This document shows, piece by piece, positions 17,054-27,228 of a stretch of 33,241 nt of DNA (the stretch's first letter is position 1; each line of letters opens with the position of its first letter). The DNA comes from Leptospira biflexa. GTDB taxonomy: Bacteria; Spirochaetota; UBA4802; UB4802. Both the position numbers and the translations under genes were made by a program. The stretch covers positions 75,314-108,554 of the forward strand of contig DYLU01000002.1 of assembly GCA_020721905.1 (NCBI GenBank), given 5' to 3'. Under the pieces are notes generated by a model. That model searched no databases. It saw only the letters and a program-made list of their open reading frames with translations, and had not been told where the DNA came from.

Positions 17054-17790
17054 CCAGGGAAAAGAATGTTTTTCTCCTTCATCTTGATGTTCCCCGCATT
17101 ATCCTTATCAGTGCTGTAATTATTGGCATAATTGTTACCACCTTTCTTTTAGGAATGAATTTCAGTGAAAACAAGGCTGTTTCCCATAATGCATTGGTTC
17201 CTCCTGAAATTCCCGGGGAAACAATTGCACAACTTGATAAAGGCATTGATTTGGGGAATACAGTGCAAAATACTGATCTGCCATTGGTGGACAATGCCAG
17301 TAATAAACTGGATATAGCCCCTAAACCTGATGAATCATCAAAACTGGATATTATCCCAAAAAACGACATGCAAGACAATACTATAGCAAAGCTGGACGAT
17401 ACTGAAAACACCCAGGTTATCCATGAAAATGTGAAGAAAGCAACACCGGTCAAAAATGTATCAAAAAAGAATACCAGAGCCAAAGCTTACGTTAAAAAGA
17501 ATAAAGTTGTTGAGGTAGCAAAAACAGATGTACCTCATACCAAGAAAGTATATCAGCGGTCATGGTCCATACAGATAGCATCGTATAATACTCTTTCCAA
17601 AGCCCAGAAAGAAGTAAAGAGTTTGCAGACAATGGAATACGATGCATATGTTGATAAAGCAGATGTTTCCGGCAAAACATACTATCGTGTTAAAATAGGG
17701 CCTATTCTGAAAGAAGATAAAGCTGTAAGCATGTTGCAGGAAATTCAGTCAATAGATAAGTACAGGGGAAGTTATATTGTAAAAGAATAA
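17020..17790 (+). CDS. SPOR-domain membrane protein
   Basis: 256 aa. A short cytoplasmic N-terminus is followed by one membrane helix (about 25-46, IILISAVIIGIIVTTFLLG), a low-complexity periplasmic linker rich in Asp, Lys, Thr and Asn (about 60-178), and a SPOR domain at 181-256 (WSIQIASYNTLSKAQKEV, YYRVKIGPI). SPOR domains bind denuded peptidoglycan glycans, typically at division sites, so this is a likely septal or cell-wall protein. GAGG lies about 4 bases before the ATG, within coaE. The gene ends the operon and is followed by a strong terminator. Confidence 0.9.
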   Translation: MENFDFNERPVAREKNVFLLHLDVPRIILISAVIIGIIVTTFLLGMNFSENKAVSHNALVPPEIPGETIAQLDKGIDLGNTVQNTDLPLVDNASNKLDIAPKPDESSKLDIIPKNDMQDNTIAKLDDTENTQVIHENVKKATPVKNVSKKNTRAKAYVKKNKVVEVAKTDVPHTKKVYQRSWSIQIASYNTLSKAQKEVKSLQTMEYDAYVDKADVSGKTYYRVKIGPILKEDKAVSMLQEIQSIDKYRGSYIVKE

Positions 17791-17794
17791 ATAT

Positions 17795-17826
17795 AAAAAA
17801 CCCGCTTTGAAAAGAGCGGGTTTTTT
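17795..17826. terminator. Bidirectional terminator between the SPOR gene and gyrA
   Basis: The stem CCCGCT/AGCGGG (17801-17806 with 17815-17820) is flanked by AAAAAA on the left and TTTTTT on the right, which extend the pairing. Each direction therefore ends in a run of U. It serves both the plus-strand SPOR operon and the minus-strand gyrA, whose stop lies 22 bases away. Confidence 0.9.
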
Positions 17827-17848
17827 ATATACACTATTTTGTTATTGC

Positions 17849-20293
17849 TTATTCCTTTTCTTCATACAGCACCGCAAAATCAGTTACTTCATCATCCTTG
17901 TCCAGTTGCAATAAAAGAACACCAGCTGCGGTTCTTCCCTGATACGATATTTCTTTTGCTTTTAGCCGTATGGTCATCCCTTTTTTAGATGCAATAATAA
18001 CCTCATCTTCAGGATGCACTGACCTCACACCAACTGCATATCCATTTTTTTCACTTATCTTGAGGTATGCCATTCCCTTTCCGCCTCTACCTTTTGTAGC
18101 AAAAAGTGAATACTGCGTCTTCTTGCCATACCCTCGCGATGTAACCACACAAAGGTCTGATTCCGGCTTAACTACATCCATGGAAATAATCTGGTCACCT
18201 GATGCAACACGCATACCAATAATACCGGAAGAATTTCTGCCCATTGCCCGCATCTTTGCAATATTTGTTCTCAGCAAAAGACCATTTCTGCTTGCTATCA
18301 CCACATCATCCTGTGATTTGACTACCTTAACATCAACAAGCTCATCATCCTTATGCAGATTAATAGCAATGATACCACCTTTTTTTACATTGCTGAATTC
18401 TTCCAGTGCCGTCTTTTTCATAACACCATTGCGTGTAACCATACATAAAAAGTTTTCACTGAAATCATTTACAGAACAAATTGCAGTTATCATTTCCCCT
18501 GTAGCAAGGTTTATAATACCTTTCAATGACTTACCCCGTGTATTTTTTGAAGCTACCGGTATTTCATATACCTTCATTCCAAAGATCTTACCTTTGTTGG
18601 ATAGCAATAACAACGTATCATGCGTTGAGGCGATAGTCATCATGGTAATAAAATCTTCTTTTTTTGATGAAAGACCAATCACACCCTTGCCGCCACGACG
18701 CTGCTTTTTAAATGTATCTGCCGATAGTCGCCGTATAAAGCCATCATTGGTAATGGTGATGACCATATCCTCTTCAGCTATAAGATCTTCAGCTTCAAAA
18801 CTTACTGATGTATCTTCATAAATAATTTCAGTTCTTCTTGTATCGTGGTATTTTTCTTTGATGACAATTAATTCATCTTTTATTATTGTATAAATCCTTT
18901 TTTCGCTTTTTAATATAGCTGTCAGCTCATCAATTAATTTTAATAATTCTTTCAGTTCATCAATGACCTTTTTGACTTCCAGGCTTGTCAATCGTTGCAA
19001 TCTCATATCAAGGATTGCCTTTGATTGAATTTCAGATAGCTTAAACCGTTTGATGAGGCGTTCATTTGCTTCCTCAACAGTTTTTGACCCTCTGATTATT
19101 GCAATGACTTCGTCAATGTTATCAAGTGCTATCTTCAATCCTTCAAGTATATGGGCTCTTTCTTTTGCTTTAGCCAATTCATACTGGGTACGGCGGATAA
19201 CAACAGTTTTTCGATGGCTGATGTAATGTGTTATCAAGCCCTTTAAATCCAGAAGTTTTGGCTGATTGTTTACCAGTGCCAGAAGATTTATGCCAAATGA
19301 TGTTTGAAGCTGTGTATGTTTATAAAGCTGATTGATAATAATATTGATAACAGCGTCCTTTCTGCAGCCAATGACAATTCTCAACCCATTACGGTCTGAT
19401 TCATCACGAAGCTCATTAATGCCTTCAATAACTTTATTGTTAACCAGCTCCGCAATCTTTGCAATCAGCGCAGCTTTATTTACCTGATAAGGCAATTCTG
19501 TTATCACTACTACTGATTTGTTTTTTTGCTCCTCAACATGAAGCTTGGCTCTGACTATAATACTTCCTTTGCCCCTGGCATATGCTTTTATCATCTCTTC
19601 TGAAGCAACAATAATACCGCCTGTTGGGAAATCAGGTCCTTTAACAAATTTCATCAATTGCTTAACGGAAGCATCGGGGTTGTCAATCATGAATACAATA
19701 GCATCAATAACTTCCGACAAATTATGGGGTGGGATGTTTGTGGCCATCCCAACAGCTATACCTGATGAACCATTTACCAGAAGATTTGGAAACGCTGCAG
19801 GCAATACAACAGGTTCTTTACGTGTTTCATCAAAGTTTGAGATAAAATCTACGGTATCTTTATCAATATCTTTAAGTAGTTCCTGGGCAATAGAAGAGAG
19901 ACGCGCTTCAGTATAACGGTATGCAGCAGGCGGATCACCATCAATTGAACCAAAGTTACCCTGTCCATCAATTAAAGGTAAACGCATTGAAAAATCTTGT
20001 GCCATTCTGACCAGTGTATCATATACTGCCGCATCACCATGTGGGTGATAGTTACCAATTACTTCACCAACTATCTTGGCTGACTTAACATACGGTCTGT
20101 CACTGCGCCACGCACGCTCATTCATAGCATGAAGTATTCTTCGATGGACCGGCTTCAATCCATCCCTGACATCTGGAAGTGCTCTTCCCACAATAACACT
20201 CATTGCATAGTCCAGATATGAGCGTTTCATGGATTCTTCAATTTCAATATTATGAACTCGTTTGTCTTTAGGATTATCCTGTTTTTTTGTCAC
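17849..20293 (-). CDS. gyrA: DNA gyrase subunit A
   Basis: 814 aa, GTG start with AGGGAACGGA upstream. It breaks and rejoins DNA in the gyrase A2B2 tetramer. Catalytic Tyr127 lies in AAYRYTEARL (equivalent to E. coli Tyr122). The quinolone-region sequence is NYHPHGDAAVYDT, so position 88, equivalent to E. coli Ser83, is Ala, while Asp92 (E. coli Asp87) is kept. The GyrA box QRRGGKG at 531-537 separates this from ParC and indicates true gyrase with DNA-wrapping ability. The C-terminal half contains about six beta-pinwheel blades. It is the last gene of the dnaA-gyrA series, 53 bases after gyrB. Confidence 0.98.
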   Translation of the reverse strand: MTKKQDNPKDKRVHNIEIEESMKRSYLDYAMSVIVGRALPDVRDGLKPVHRRILHAMNERAWRSDRPYVKSAKIVGEVIGNYHPHGDAAVYDTLVRMAQDFSMRLPLIDGQGNFGSIDGDPPAAYRYTEARLSSIAQELLKDIDKDTVDFISNFDETRKEPVVLPAAFPNLLVNGSSGIAVGMATNIPPHNLSEVIDAIVFMIDNPDASVKQLMKFVKGPDFPTGGIIVASEEMIKAYARGKGSIIVRAKLHVEEQKNKSVVVITELPYQVNKAALIAKIAELVNNKVIEGINELRDESDRNGLRIVIGCRKDAVINIIINQLYKHTQLQTSFGINLLALVNNQPKLLDLKGLITHYISHRKTVVIRRTQYELAKAKERAHILEGLKIALDNIDEVIAIIRGSKTVEEANERLIKRFKLSEIQSKAILDMRLQRLTSLEVKKVIDELKELLKLIDELTAILKSEKRIYTIIKDELIVIKEKYHDTRRTEIIYEDTSVSFEAEDLIAEEDMVITITNDGFIRRLSADTFKKQRRGGKGVIGLSSKKEDFITMMTIASTHDTLLLLSNKGKIFGMKVYEIPVASKNTRGKSLKGIINLATGEMITAICSVNDFSENFLCMVTRNGVMKKTALEEFSNVKKGGIIAINLHKDDELVDVKVVKSQDDVVIASRNGLLLRTNIAKMRAMGRNSSGIIGMRVASGDQIISMDVVKPESDLCVVTSRGYGKKTQYSLFATKGRGGKGMAYLKISEKNGYAVGVRSVHPEDEVIIASKKGMTIRLKAKEISYQGRTAAGVLLLQLDKDDEVTDFAVLYEEKE

Positions 20294-20346
20294 TGTCCGT
20301 TCCCTTTATTAAAAGAATGAAATTATGTAGTGATAGTATTATATTT

Positions 20347-22458
<2,112 letters not shown>

Positions 22459-22478
<20 letters not shown>

Positions 22479-22818
22479 CGCTACTTTTCCTGTATGACTT
22501 CTTTTTAATAGTGCATTTCAGTGAATCAATAGCTGTTGAACCTGAAAGTTCAGACAACCGCTTAACAATAAGGGATTGCGATAATGCAATCTCATTTGCA
22601 TATATAGGGTGTTCCACAACAACATATAATACACGGTTACCTATCTTATAAGGGAAGCTGTGAGTTGCAATAATATCACCAACTGCCTTTTGCCATATAG
22701 ACCGTACACCCTCCAGAATAAAATCTTCTGTTAATCCAATCTCCGAAGCTACATCTTTTAGTATCTGACTGCATGCAATAGTTCTATTATATCTTTTTTC
22801 TTTATATCTAAAGTTCAT
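22459..22818 (-). CDS. DUF721/DciA-like protein
   Basis: 119 aa. The pattern SIWQKAVGDIIATHSFPYKI followed by RVLYVVVEHPIYANEI and the following helix is the DUF721 fold (W..VVG..ia.hs.p......L.v...s..wa.el). DciA members load the replicative helicase in bacteria that lack DnaC, and DUF721 genes often follow recF. The start ATG overlaps the recF stop by 4 bases. Location in the dnaA-gyrA series supports a role in replication initiation; helicase-loading activity itself is inferred. Confidence 0.82.
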
Positions 22819-23915
22819 AATTCTGACACTCTGTTATTAACTACCTTTAAATGTTTATAGTTATCCACATAATTCACATCATTGCTGCTTGAACATGTTA
22901 TTATAACCTGATGGTTGCCATCTATAAGTTTTTGCAGTACATTCTTTCTTCTATCATCATCCAGCTCAGACAATACATCATCAAGCAGAACAATAGACTT
23001 ACTTTTCTTAATATCATAAATTAAACTAACTTCAGATAATTTCATTGCTATTGAAGCCAACCGTCTCTGACCCGCTGATGCATAGGATTTAAATACTGTA
23101 TTGTCATTCCCATATATTATATATACATCCCTGTGTGGCCCAAGAGTTGTGGTTCCCATTTGTATGTCAATATTTCTTTTTTTACTTAGTTTGTGTTTCA
23201 CATCTGTAACATCTTCACTGTCCATAGAAGCATAATACTTAATAGCCAAATCATCATTAAATCCCGAAAGTTCCTTATATAGTGATTTAAAATACGTATT
23301 CAAACGTTCAATATACTGTTTCCGCTTAATTGCCAACGCACATGCACAATCAGAATACATTGCATCCCAGATGTCAAGCTGTTTTATTATGTCTCTTTTA
23401 TAGGGTGCATTTTTCAGTAATGTATTACGATTTTTTAAAATTTTTCTGAATGATGTAAGTAATTCAATATATTCCCTATCTACCTTTGAAATCAGCCTGT
23501 CAAAATATCTTCGTATTACATCAGGTGAACCGCTTATTATTATAGTATCATCGGGGAAAAAAGCTACTACATTAATCTTACCATAAAAATCAGATAATTT
23601 CTTTATTTCTTTGCCATCTATTTTTACTTTTTTTTCAGACTGTTGATCACTAACTGATGCTCCTAACTCAATTGTTGAAATATCAGCATTTTTCACCTGC
23701 ACTGATATGTAATACTCATGTTTTCCCCACTGAAAGATATCTTTATCGGTGCAATTTCTGAATGATTTAATATGAGATGCTATATAGACTGCTTCAAGTA
23801 TATTTGTTTTACCGGAACCATTTGCTCCAGAAATAACATTAATTTTTGGTGAAAAACTAATAGTCTCATGTGCATAATTGCGAAATGACTTCAGCAATAA
23901 TCTATCTATAAACAT
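22815..23915 (-). CDS. recF: Recombination protein RecF
   Basis: 366 aa, SMC-like ATPase of the RecFOR pathway that directs RecA loading at single-strand gaps. Walker A is GANGSGKT at 30-37 after LKSFRNYAHETISF, a typical RecF start. The ABC signature is SAGQRRLASIAMKL and Walker B plus D-loop is SIVLLDDVLSELDDDRR. It lies 16 bases after dnaN and shares 4 bases with the DUF721 gene. Confidence 0.97.
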   Translation of the reverse strand: MFIDRLLLKSFRNYAHETISFSPKINVISGANGSGKTNILEAVYIASHIKSFRNCTDKDIFQWGKHEYYISVQVKNADISTIELGASVSDQQSEKKVKIDGKEIKKLSDFYGKINVVAFFPDDTIIISGSPDVIRRYFDRLISKVDREYIELLTSFRKILKNRNTLLKNAPYKRDIIKQLDIWDAMYSDCACALAIKRKQYIERLNTYFKSLYKELSGFNDDLAIKYYASMDSEDVTDVKHKLSKKRNIDIQMGTTTLGPHRDVYIIYGNDNTVFKSYASAGQRRLASIAMKLSEVSLIYDIKKSKSIVLLDDVLSELDDDRRKNVLQKLIDGNHQVIITCSSSNDVNYVDNYKHLKVVNNRVSEL

Positions 23916-23931
23916 TATTTTTTTATTTACG

Positions 23932-25053
23932 TTAGATTGATCGTACCTGAATTGGCATTATAACAGACTGGAAATTAGTATCATCTTCCGGATATATCAG
24001 CAATGGGCTCATAACACCGGTAACACAAATTACAATTGAAAATGAATCTATCTCTTTCAGTAAATCCAGTAAAAATTGAACATTAATTCCTATAATAATT
24101 GGTTCTTTACAATCCGATTCAATTGATAATTCCTCCTGTCCTTCTCCCTGATCAGGATAGCTTGCTTCTATAAGCAAGCTATCCTTTGAAAATTTTAACA
24201 GTATCCTCCATGCAGGTTCATTGGTAAAATTTTTTAATCTGTTTAACGCATCCTTTAATTTTTTAACTTCAATAACTGCCCTTAATAAATAATCTTTTGG
24301 TATAACCTGTTTATAATCAGGAAACTGCCCGTCAATGAGGCGTGAAACTATCTCCGTTTTCCCTATTTTTACAAAACATCTACTATCATCAAAAGCTATA
24401 AGGCAAGTACCTTTATTGTCTAAAAGCCGTAAAAGCTCATTAACTGTTTTAAGTGGTAAAATAAAACCATCTGTTATATAAGAACTTCCGGTAATATCTT
24501 TTTTTATCATCGATAATCGCCTTGAATCTGTGGCAACAACTGTCACTGATTTTTCATTCTCTGACACTATATACAAACCATTGAATATTGGTTTTACTGT
24601 ATCATGCGCAGCAGCATGAACAGTTTTGCTTATCATTTCACTGAAAGTCTTTTGTTCTATTTCTATCGCATTCTTAAAATTAAAGTCTGGTATTGCAGGA
24701 TATTCTTCAGCCGAAGATCCTACCAGCACATACTGACCTTTTACCAGACCTGACTTCGATGTTATAGATACATTGGCATTATTAACATCAAGTACCACCA
24801 CACCATCTGGGAACTCTTTTAGCAGGCTCACCAAACGCTTCCCGCTTATAGTGAAGGAGCAATTCCCATCTGAAATAATATCCAGCTGAGTTTTTATTCC
24901 TATCTCGTTGTCAGTTCCGGTTATGGTAAGTGTATCACCATCCACAGTAAAAAGGCATTGTGTTAGTATTGTATTAATGCTTTTAGAACTCACAACAGAA
25001 TCTGCTATTGTTGTTGCTTTGATTAATTGCTCTTTATCAAGTTCAATTCTCAT
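23932..25053 (-). CDS. dnaN: DNA polymerase III beta subunit (sliding clamp)
   Basis: 373 aa from the ATG at 25053 (MRIELDKEQLIKA), which fits the family N-terminus; GTG codons up to 25065 extend it in frame but are less likely. Three clamp folds are visible: SGKRLVSLLKEFPDG in domain I, HAAAHDTVKPIFNGLYI and TDSRRLSMIK in domain II, and a C-terminal domain ending PLLIYPEDDTNFQSVIMPIQ, the MP.R-type close. It encircles DNA as a dimer and tethers the polymerase. A weak GGTGG lies about 8 bases before the ATG. Confidence 0.96.
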   Translation of the reverse strand: MRIELDKEQLIKATTIADSVVSSKSINTILTQCLFTVDGDTLTITGTDNEIGIKTQLDIISDGNCSFTISGKRLVSLLKEFPDGVVVLDVNNANVSITSKSGLVKGQYVLVGSSAEEYPAIPDFNFKNAIEIEQKTFSEMISKTVHAAAHDTVKPIFNGLYIVSENEKSVTVVATDSRRLSMIKKDITGSSYITDGFILPLKTVNELLRLLDNKGTCLIAFDDSRCFVKIGKTEIVSRLIDGQFPDYKQVIPKDYLLRAVIEVKKLKDALNRLKNFTNEPAWRILLKFSKDSLLIEASYPDQGEGQEELSIESDCKEPIIIGINVQFLLDLLKEIDSFSIVICVTGVMSPLLIYPEDDTNFQSVIMPIQVRSI

Positions 25054-25300
25054 TGTACACACCACCGTTTCTATTATTACTATTTTATTATAAACTTATT
25101 TAAATAAGTATTAGTAGTAGTTATATAATTTTTGTGAATAACTAAGCAAAAGGCTGAATTCTTCAGCGTTTTTAGAAAATGTATTTTGTGAATAATAACA
25201 AATGTTTTCATAAAAACTTAAATTATACAAATACTTTACTGCAAATTTTGTTACAGGATGAACTATTATCAATCATTCTTAACAATTTTTTAACAGGTTA
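25054..25300. other. dnaA-dnaN gap: DnaA boxes and putative DnaA-trio unwinding element
   Basis: AT-rich 247-base gap. Two DnaA boxes TTATTCACA (minus strand) lie at 25133-25141 and 25187-25195, each inside a shared 12-base TTTTGTGAATAA repeat 54 bases apart. From the 25133 box, a 12-base spacer leads to TAGTAGTAG on the plus strand (25112-25120), that is three 3'-GAT-5' triplets on that strand, followed by AT-rich sequence. This is the layout described for the basal unwinding system of bacterial origins (box, spacer, DnaA trios), although the spacer here is not GC-rich. A small hairpin GCTGAA/TTCAGC lies at 25153-25167 between the boxes. Confidence 0.55.
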
Positions 25301-26644
25301 TTAACTTCGCAATTCTGATATTAATTCATCGATAACTTCTTTAAAATCAATATCTTCCTCGATGGATTTCTCAATGTTGTTGATAGCATTAAGTACAGTA
25401 GAATGGTCTCTATCACCAAATTCTTTCCCAATCTCAATTGTCGTTAATTCGGTTAATCTTCGTGCCAAATACATTGCAATAAAACGTGGCTGAACTACTT
25501 TACTCTGTCTATTTTTTGAAATAATATCCTCAACACTGATACCAAATTTTGAAGCAACTTTTACCATAATATCCTGCACGGTAATTTTTTTGTTGCTGTC
25601 AACATCAAAAAGGTCTTTGCAATGGTCTTTTGCCAATTGTACAGTAATGGGTTGATTATAGATAGAGGAAACCATGCTTAATCTGACCAACGCAGCTTCA
25701 AGGGCACGAATACTGGATTTTATTCTGCGGGCTATGTAATTGCATACTTCATCGGACAATTCAATCTTAATTTTCTCAGCTTTATTCCGTAATATAGCTT
25801 CCCTTGTTTCCAGATTGGGTAGCTGTATATCTACAATCATACCCCACTCAAACCGTGTTCGAAGCCTTTCCTCAAGTGTTGAAAGTTCTTTTGGTGGCCT
25901 GTCACTGGAAATAACTATCTGCTTTTTGCTGTTATGAAGTGTATTGAATGTATGGAAAAATTCTTCCTGTGTTTGCTCTTTTTTTTCAATGAACTGAATA
26001 TCATCTATCAACAAAATATCAACATTACGGTATTTAATCTTAAAACTTGAAAGAGTGTTTGCTCTGATAGCCTGAATAAAATCATTAATAAACTGTTCAC
26101 AGGGTACATATAATACATTAAGGTATGGTCGTTCCTGAATGATTCTGTGCCCTATTGCCTGCATGAGGTGTGTTTTTCCAAGGCCAGTACCGCCGTAAAT
26201 GAACAATGGGTTGTATTGCGTAGCTGGTGCCTTTGATACGGAGATAGCTGCAGCATGTGCAAGTTGATTATTAGGGCCAATAACAAAGTTTTCGAATGTA
26301 TAATTTGGATTTAGTATAGTGGAAAATTGTAATGTTTCCTTCTTGTCATCGTTGGTAGTGGGCAAAGGAGCATTAATGACTGGCTCTTTGAATCCATTGC
26401 CTGTAACAAATTCGCAAACTATCTCTTTGCCTGTCTGTTCTTTGATGATGGAATGAATCAAAGAGGCATAATGATCAGAAATATGTCGTTTAGCAACATC
26501 ATCAGGCACTTTAACAACAAGAGTATTTTCGTTAAAGGCAACTGGTTCAGTATTTTTAAACCACATATTAAATGATTGCTTATTAATATATGATTCTACA
26601 GAACCCAAAACCTTGTTCCATATTGTTACTGTTGAATTTATCAT
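25301..26644 (-). CDS. dnaA: Chromosomal replication initiator DnaA
   Basis: 447 aa from the ATG at 26644 (MINSTVTIWNKVLG), which matches the usual DnaA N-terminus; a TTG nine codons upstream is in frame but lies in the palindrome before the gene. Domain I (about 1-80) is followed by a short linker, the AAA+ domain with Walker A GGTGLGKTH (151-159) and Walker B VDILLIDDIQF, and domain IV with the DnaA-box-binding signature FGDRDHSTVLNAINNIE. It binds the boxes on either side of its own gene, melts the origin and recruits the helicase. The ribosome-binding site is weak. Confidence 0.98.
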   Translation of the reverse strand: MINSTVTIWNKVLGSVESYINKQSFNMWFKNTEPVAFNENTLVVKVPDDVAKRHISDHYASLIHSIIKEQTGKEIVCEFVTGNGFKEPVINAPLPTTNDDKKETLQFSTILNPNYTFENFVIGPNNQLAHAAAISVSKAPATQYNPLFIYGGTGLGKTHLMQAIGHRIIQERPYLNVLYVPCEQFINDFIQAIRANTLSSFKIKYRNVDILLIDDIQFIEKKEQTQEEFFHTFNTLHNSKKQIVISSDRPPKELSTLEERLRTRFEWGMIVDIQLPNLETREAILRNKAEKIKIELSDEVCNYIARRIKSSIRALEAALVRLSMVSSIYNQPITVQLAKDHCKDLFDVDSNKKITVQDIMVKVASKFGISVEDIISKNRQSKVVQPRFIAMYLARRLTELTTIEIGKEFGDRDHSTVLNAINNIEKSIEEDIDFKEVIDELISELRS

Positions 26645-26660
26645 AATAATAACCCATTTA

Positions 26661-26682
26661 GTTATCAACAATTGTTAATAAC
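26661..26682. promoter_or_regulatory. Near-perfect palindrome just upstream of dnaA
   Basis: A 22-base inverted repeat with 10 of 11 pairs matching: left arm GTTATCAACA, right arm TGTTAATAAC, centre AT. Each arm differs from the DnaA box TTATNCACA by one base. It sits 17-38 bases before the dnaA ATG, where an autoregulatory operator would be expected. A third related piece, TTGTTGATA, lies at 26684-26692. Confidence 0.5.
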
Positions 26683-26846
26683 TTTGTTGATATCGTAATA
26701 TACGTTTAGCATGTGGTAAAAAGGTTAGATGCTATAGACTGTTAGCGATATTGATTATTTTGAATTATATCTATGTAAGCAGTAAGACATTTTTTTGCAA
26801 CCAATTAATCTATAAAAATTATTGCATCAATAAAATTTTTTATCAT

Positions 26847-26898
26847 TATGGATAATGTGAGAATAAATAACAAAAATCTGTGAATAATGTGTGAATAA
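26847..26898. other. Phased DnaA-box cluster upstream of dnaA (origin region)
   Basis: Four same-orientation sites lie in the 326-base gap between dnaA and the PC4-like gene. They are TATGGATAA at 26847 and TGAGAATAA at 26858 (8 of 9 matches each), and exact TGTGAATAA at 26879 and 26890 (the reverse complement of TTATTCACA). Starts are spaced 11, 21 and 11 bases, about whole helical turns, so DnaA would bind one face of the helix. The rest of the gap (26690-26846) is AT-rich with no other gene; a lone minus-strand TATAAT at 26764-26769 could be a dnaA -10 box. Confidence 0.65.
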
Positions 26899-26912
26899 AT
26901 AGCAATATATAG

Positions 26913-26940
26913 TTGAAAATTACGAATTTATGTGTATTAT
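26913..26940 (+). promoter_or_regulatory. Possible promoter of the PC4-like gene
   Basis: TTGAAA at 26913-26918 and TATTAT at 26935-26940, spacer 16, ending 30 bases before the start codon. It adjoins the last DnaA box by 14 bases, so DnaA binding could affect it. Confidence 0.5.
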
Positions 26941-26970
26941 ATGTTAATAAAGCAATGGTAGAGGGAAACA

Positions 26971-27228
26971 ATGGGTGTAATAATTAAAGACATAAAAAAA
27001 AGTAATAATGAGATTATACGAGTGGAAATTTCGGAATATCAGGGAAAGGAACTCATTAATCTTAGAATATGGTATCAGGCAATTGATAATGGTGAGGTAG
27101 TATATAGACCCACACAAAAAGGTGTTGCACTTTCGGTTGATAAATTCAGTGAATTACAGGAAGCAATAACAAAGATAGCAGAATATCTGCATGATAAAAA
27201 GCACGGCACTACACCTCACAATGTATAG
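26971..27228 (+). CDS. PC4/p15-like single-strand DNA-binding protein
   Basis: 85 aa. VEISEYQGKELINLRIWYQ followed by YRPTQKGVALSVDKFSELQEAI is the PC4 (transcriptional coactivator p15) C-terminal domain pattern: a four-stranded sheet, then a helix. Bacterial members bind single-stranded DNA or RNA as dimers. AGAGGG lies 5-6 bases before the ATG. The last 20 bases overlap the end of the convergent 488-aa gene. Its position beside the origin is suggestive of a role on melted DNA but this is not shown. Confidence 0.8.
   Translation: MGVIIKDIKKSNNEIIRVEISEYQGKELINLRIWYQAIDNGEVVYRPTQKGVALSVDKFSELQEAITKIAEYLHDKKHGTTPHNV

Noticed and set aside
17970-18821. 283-codon open frame on the plus strand opposite gyrA
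   Set aside because: It is the complement of a well-supported gyrA with every motif in place, has no ribosome-binding site, and its translation is Ser/Thr/Pro-rich shadow sequence.
22861-22869. Perfect DnaA box TTATCCACA inside recF
   Set aside because: A lone site within coding sequence, explained by the Tyr/Val/Asp codons there.
25153-25167. Hairpin GCTGAA/TTCAGC in the dnaA-dnaN gap as a dnaA terminator
   Set aside because: The stem is only 6 pairs and the minus-strand tail CTTTTGC is too poor in T; more likely part of origin sequence or chance.
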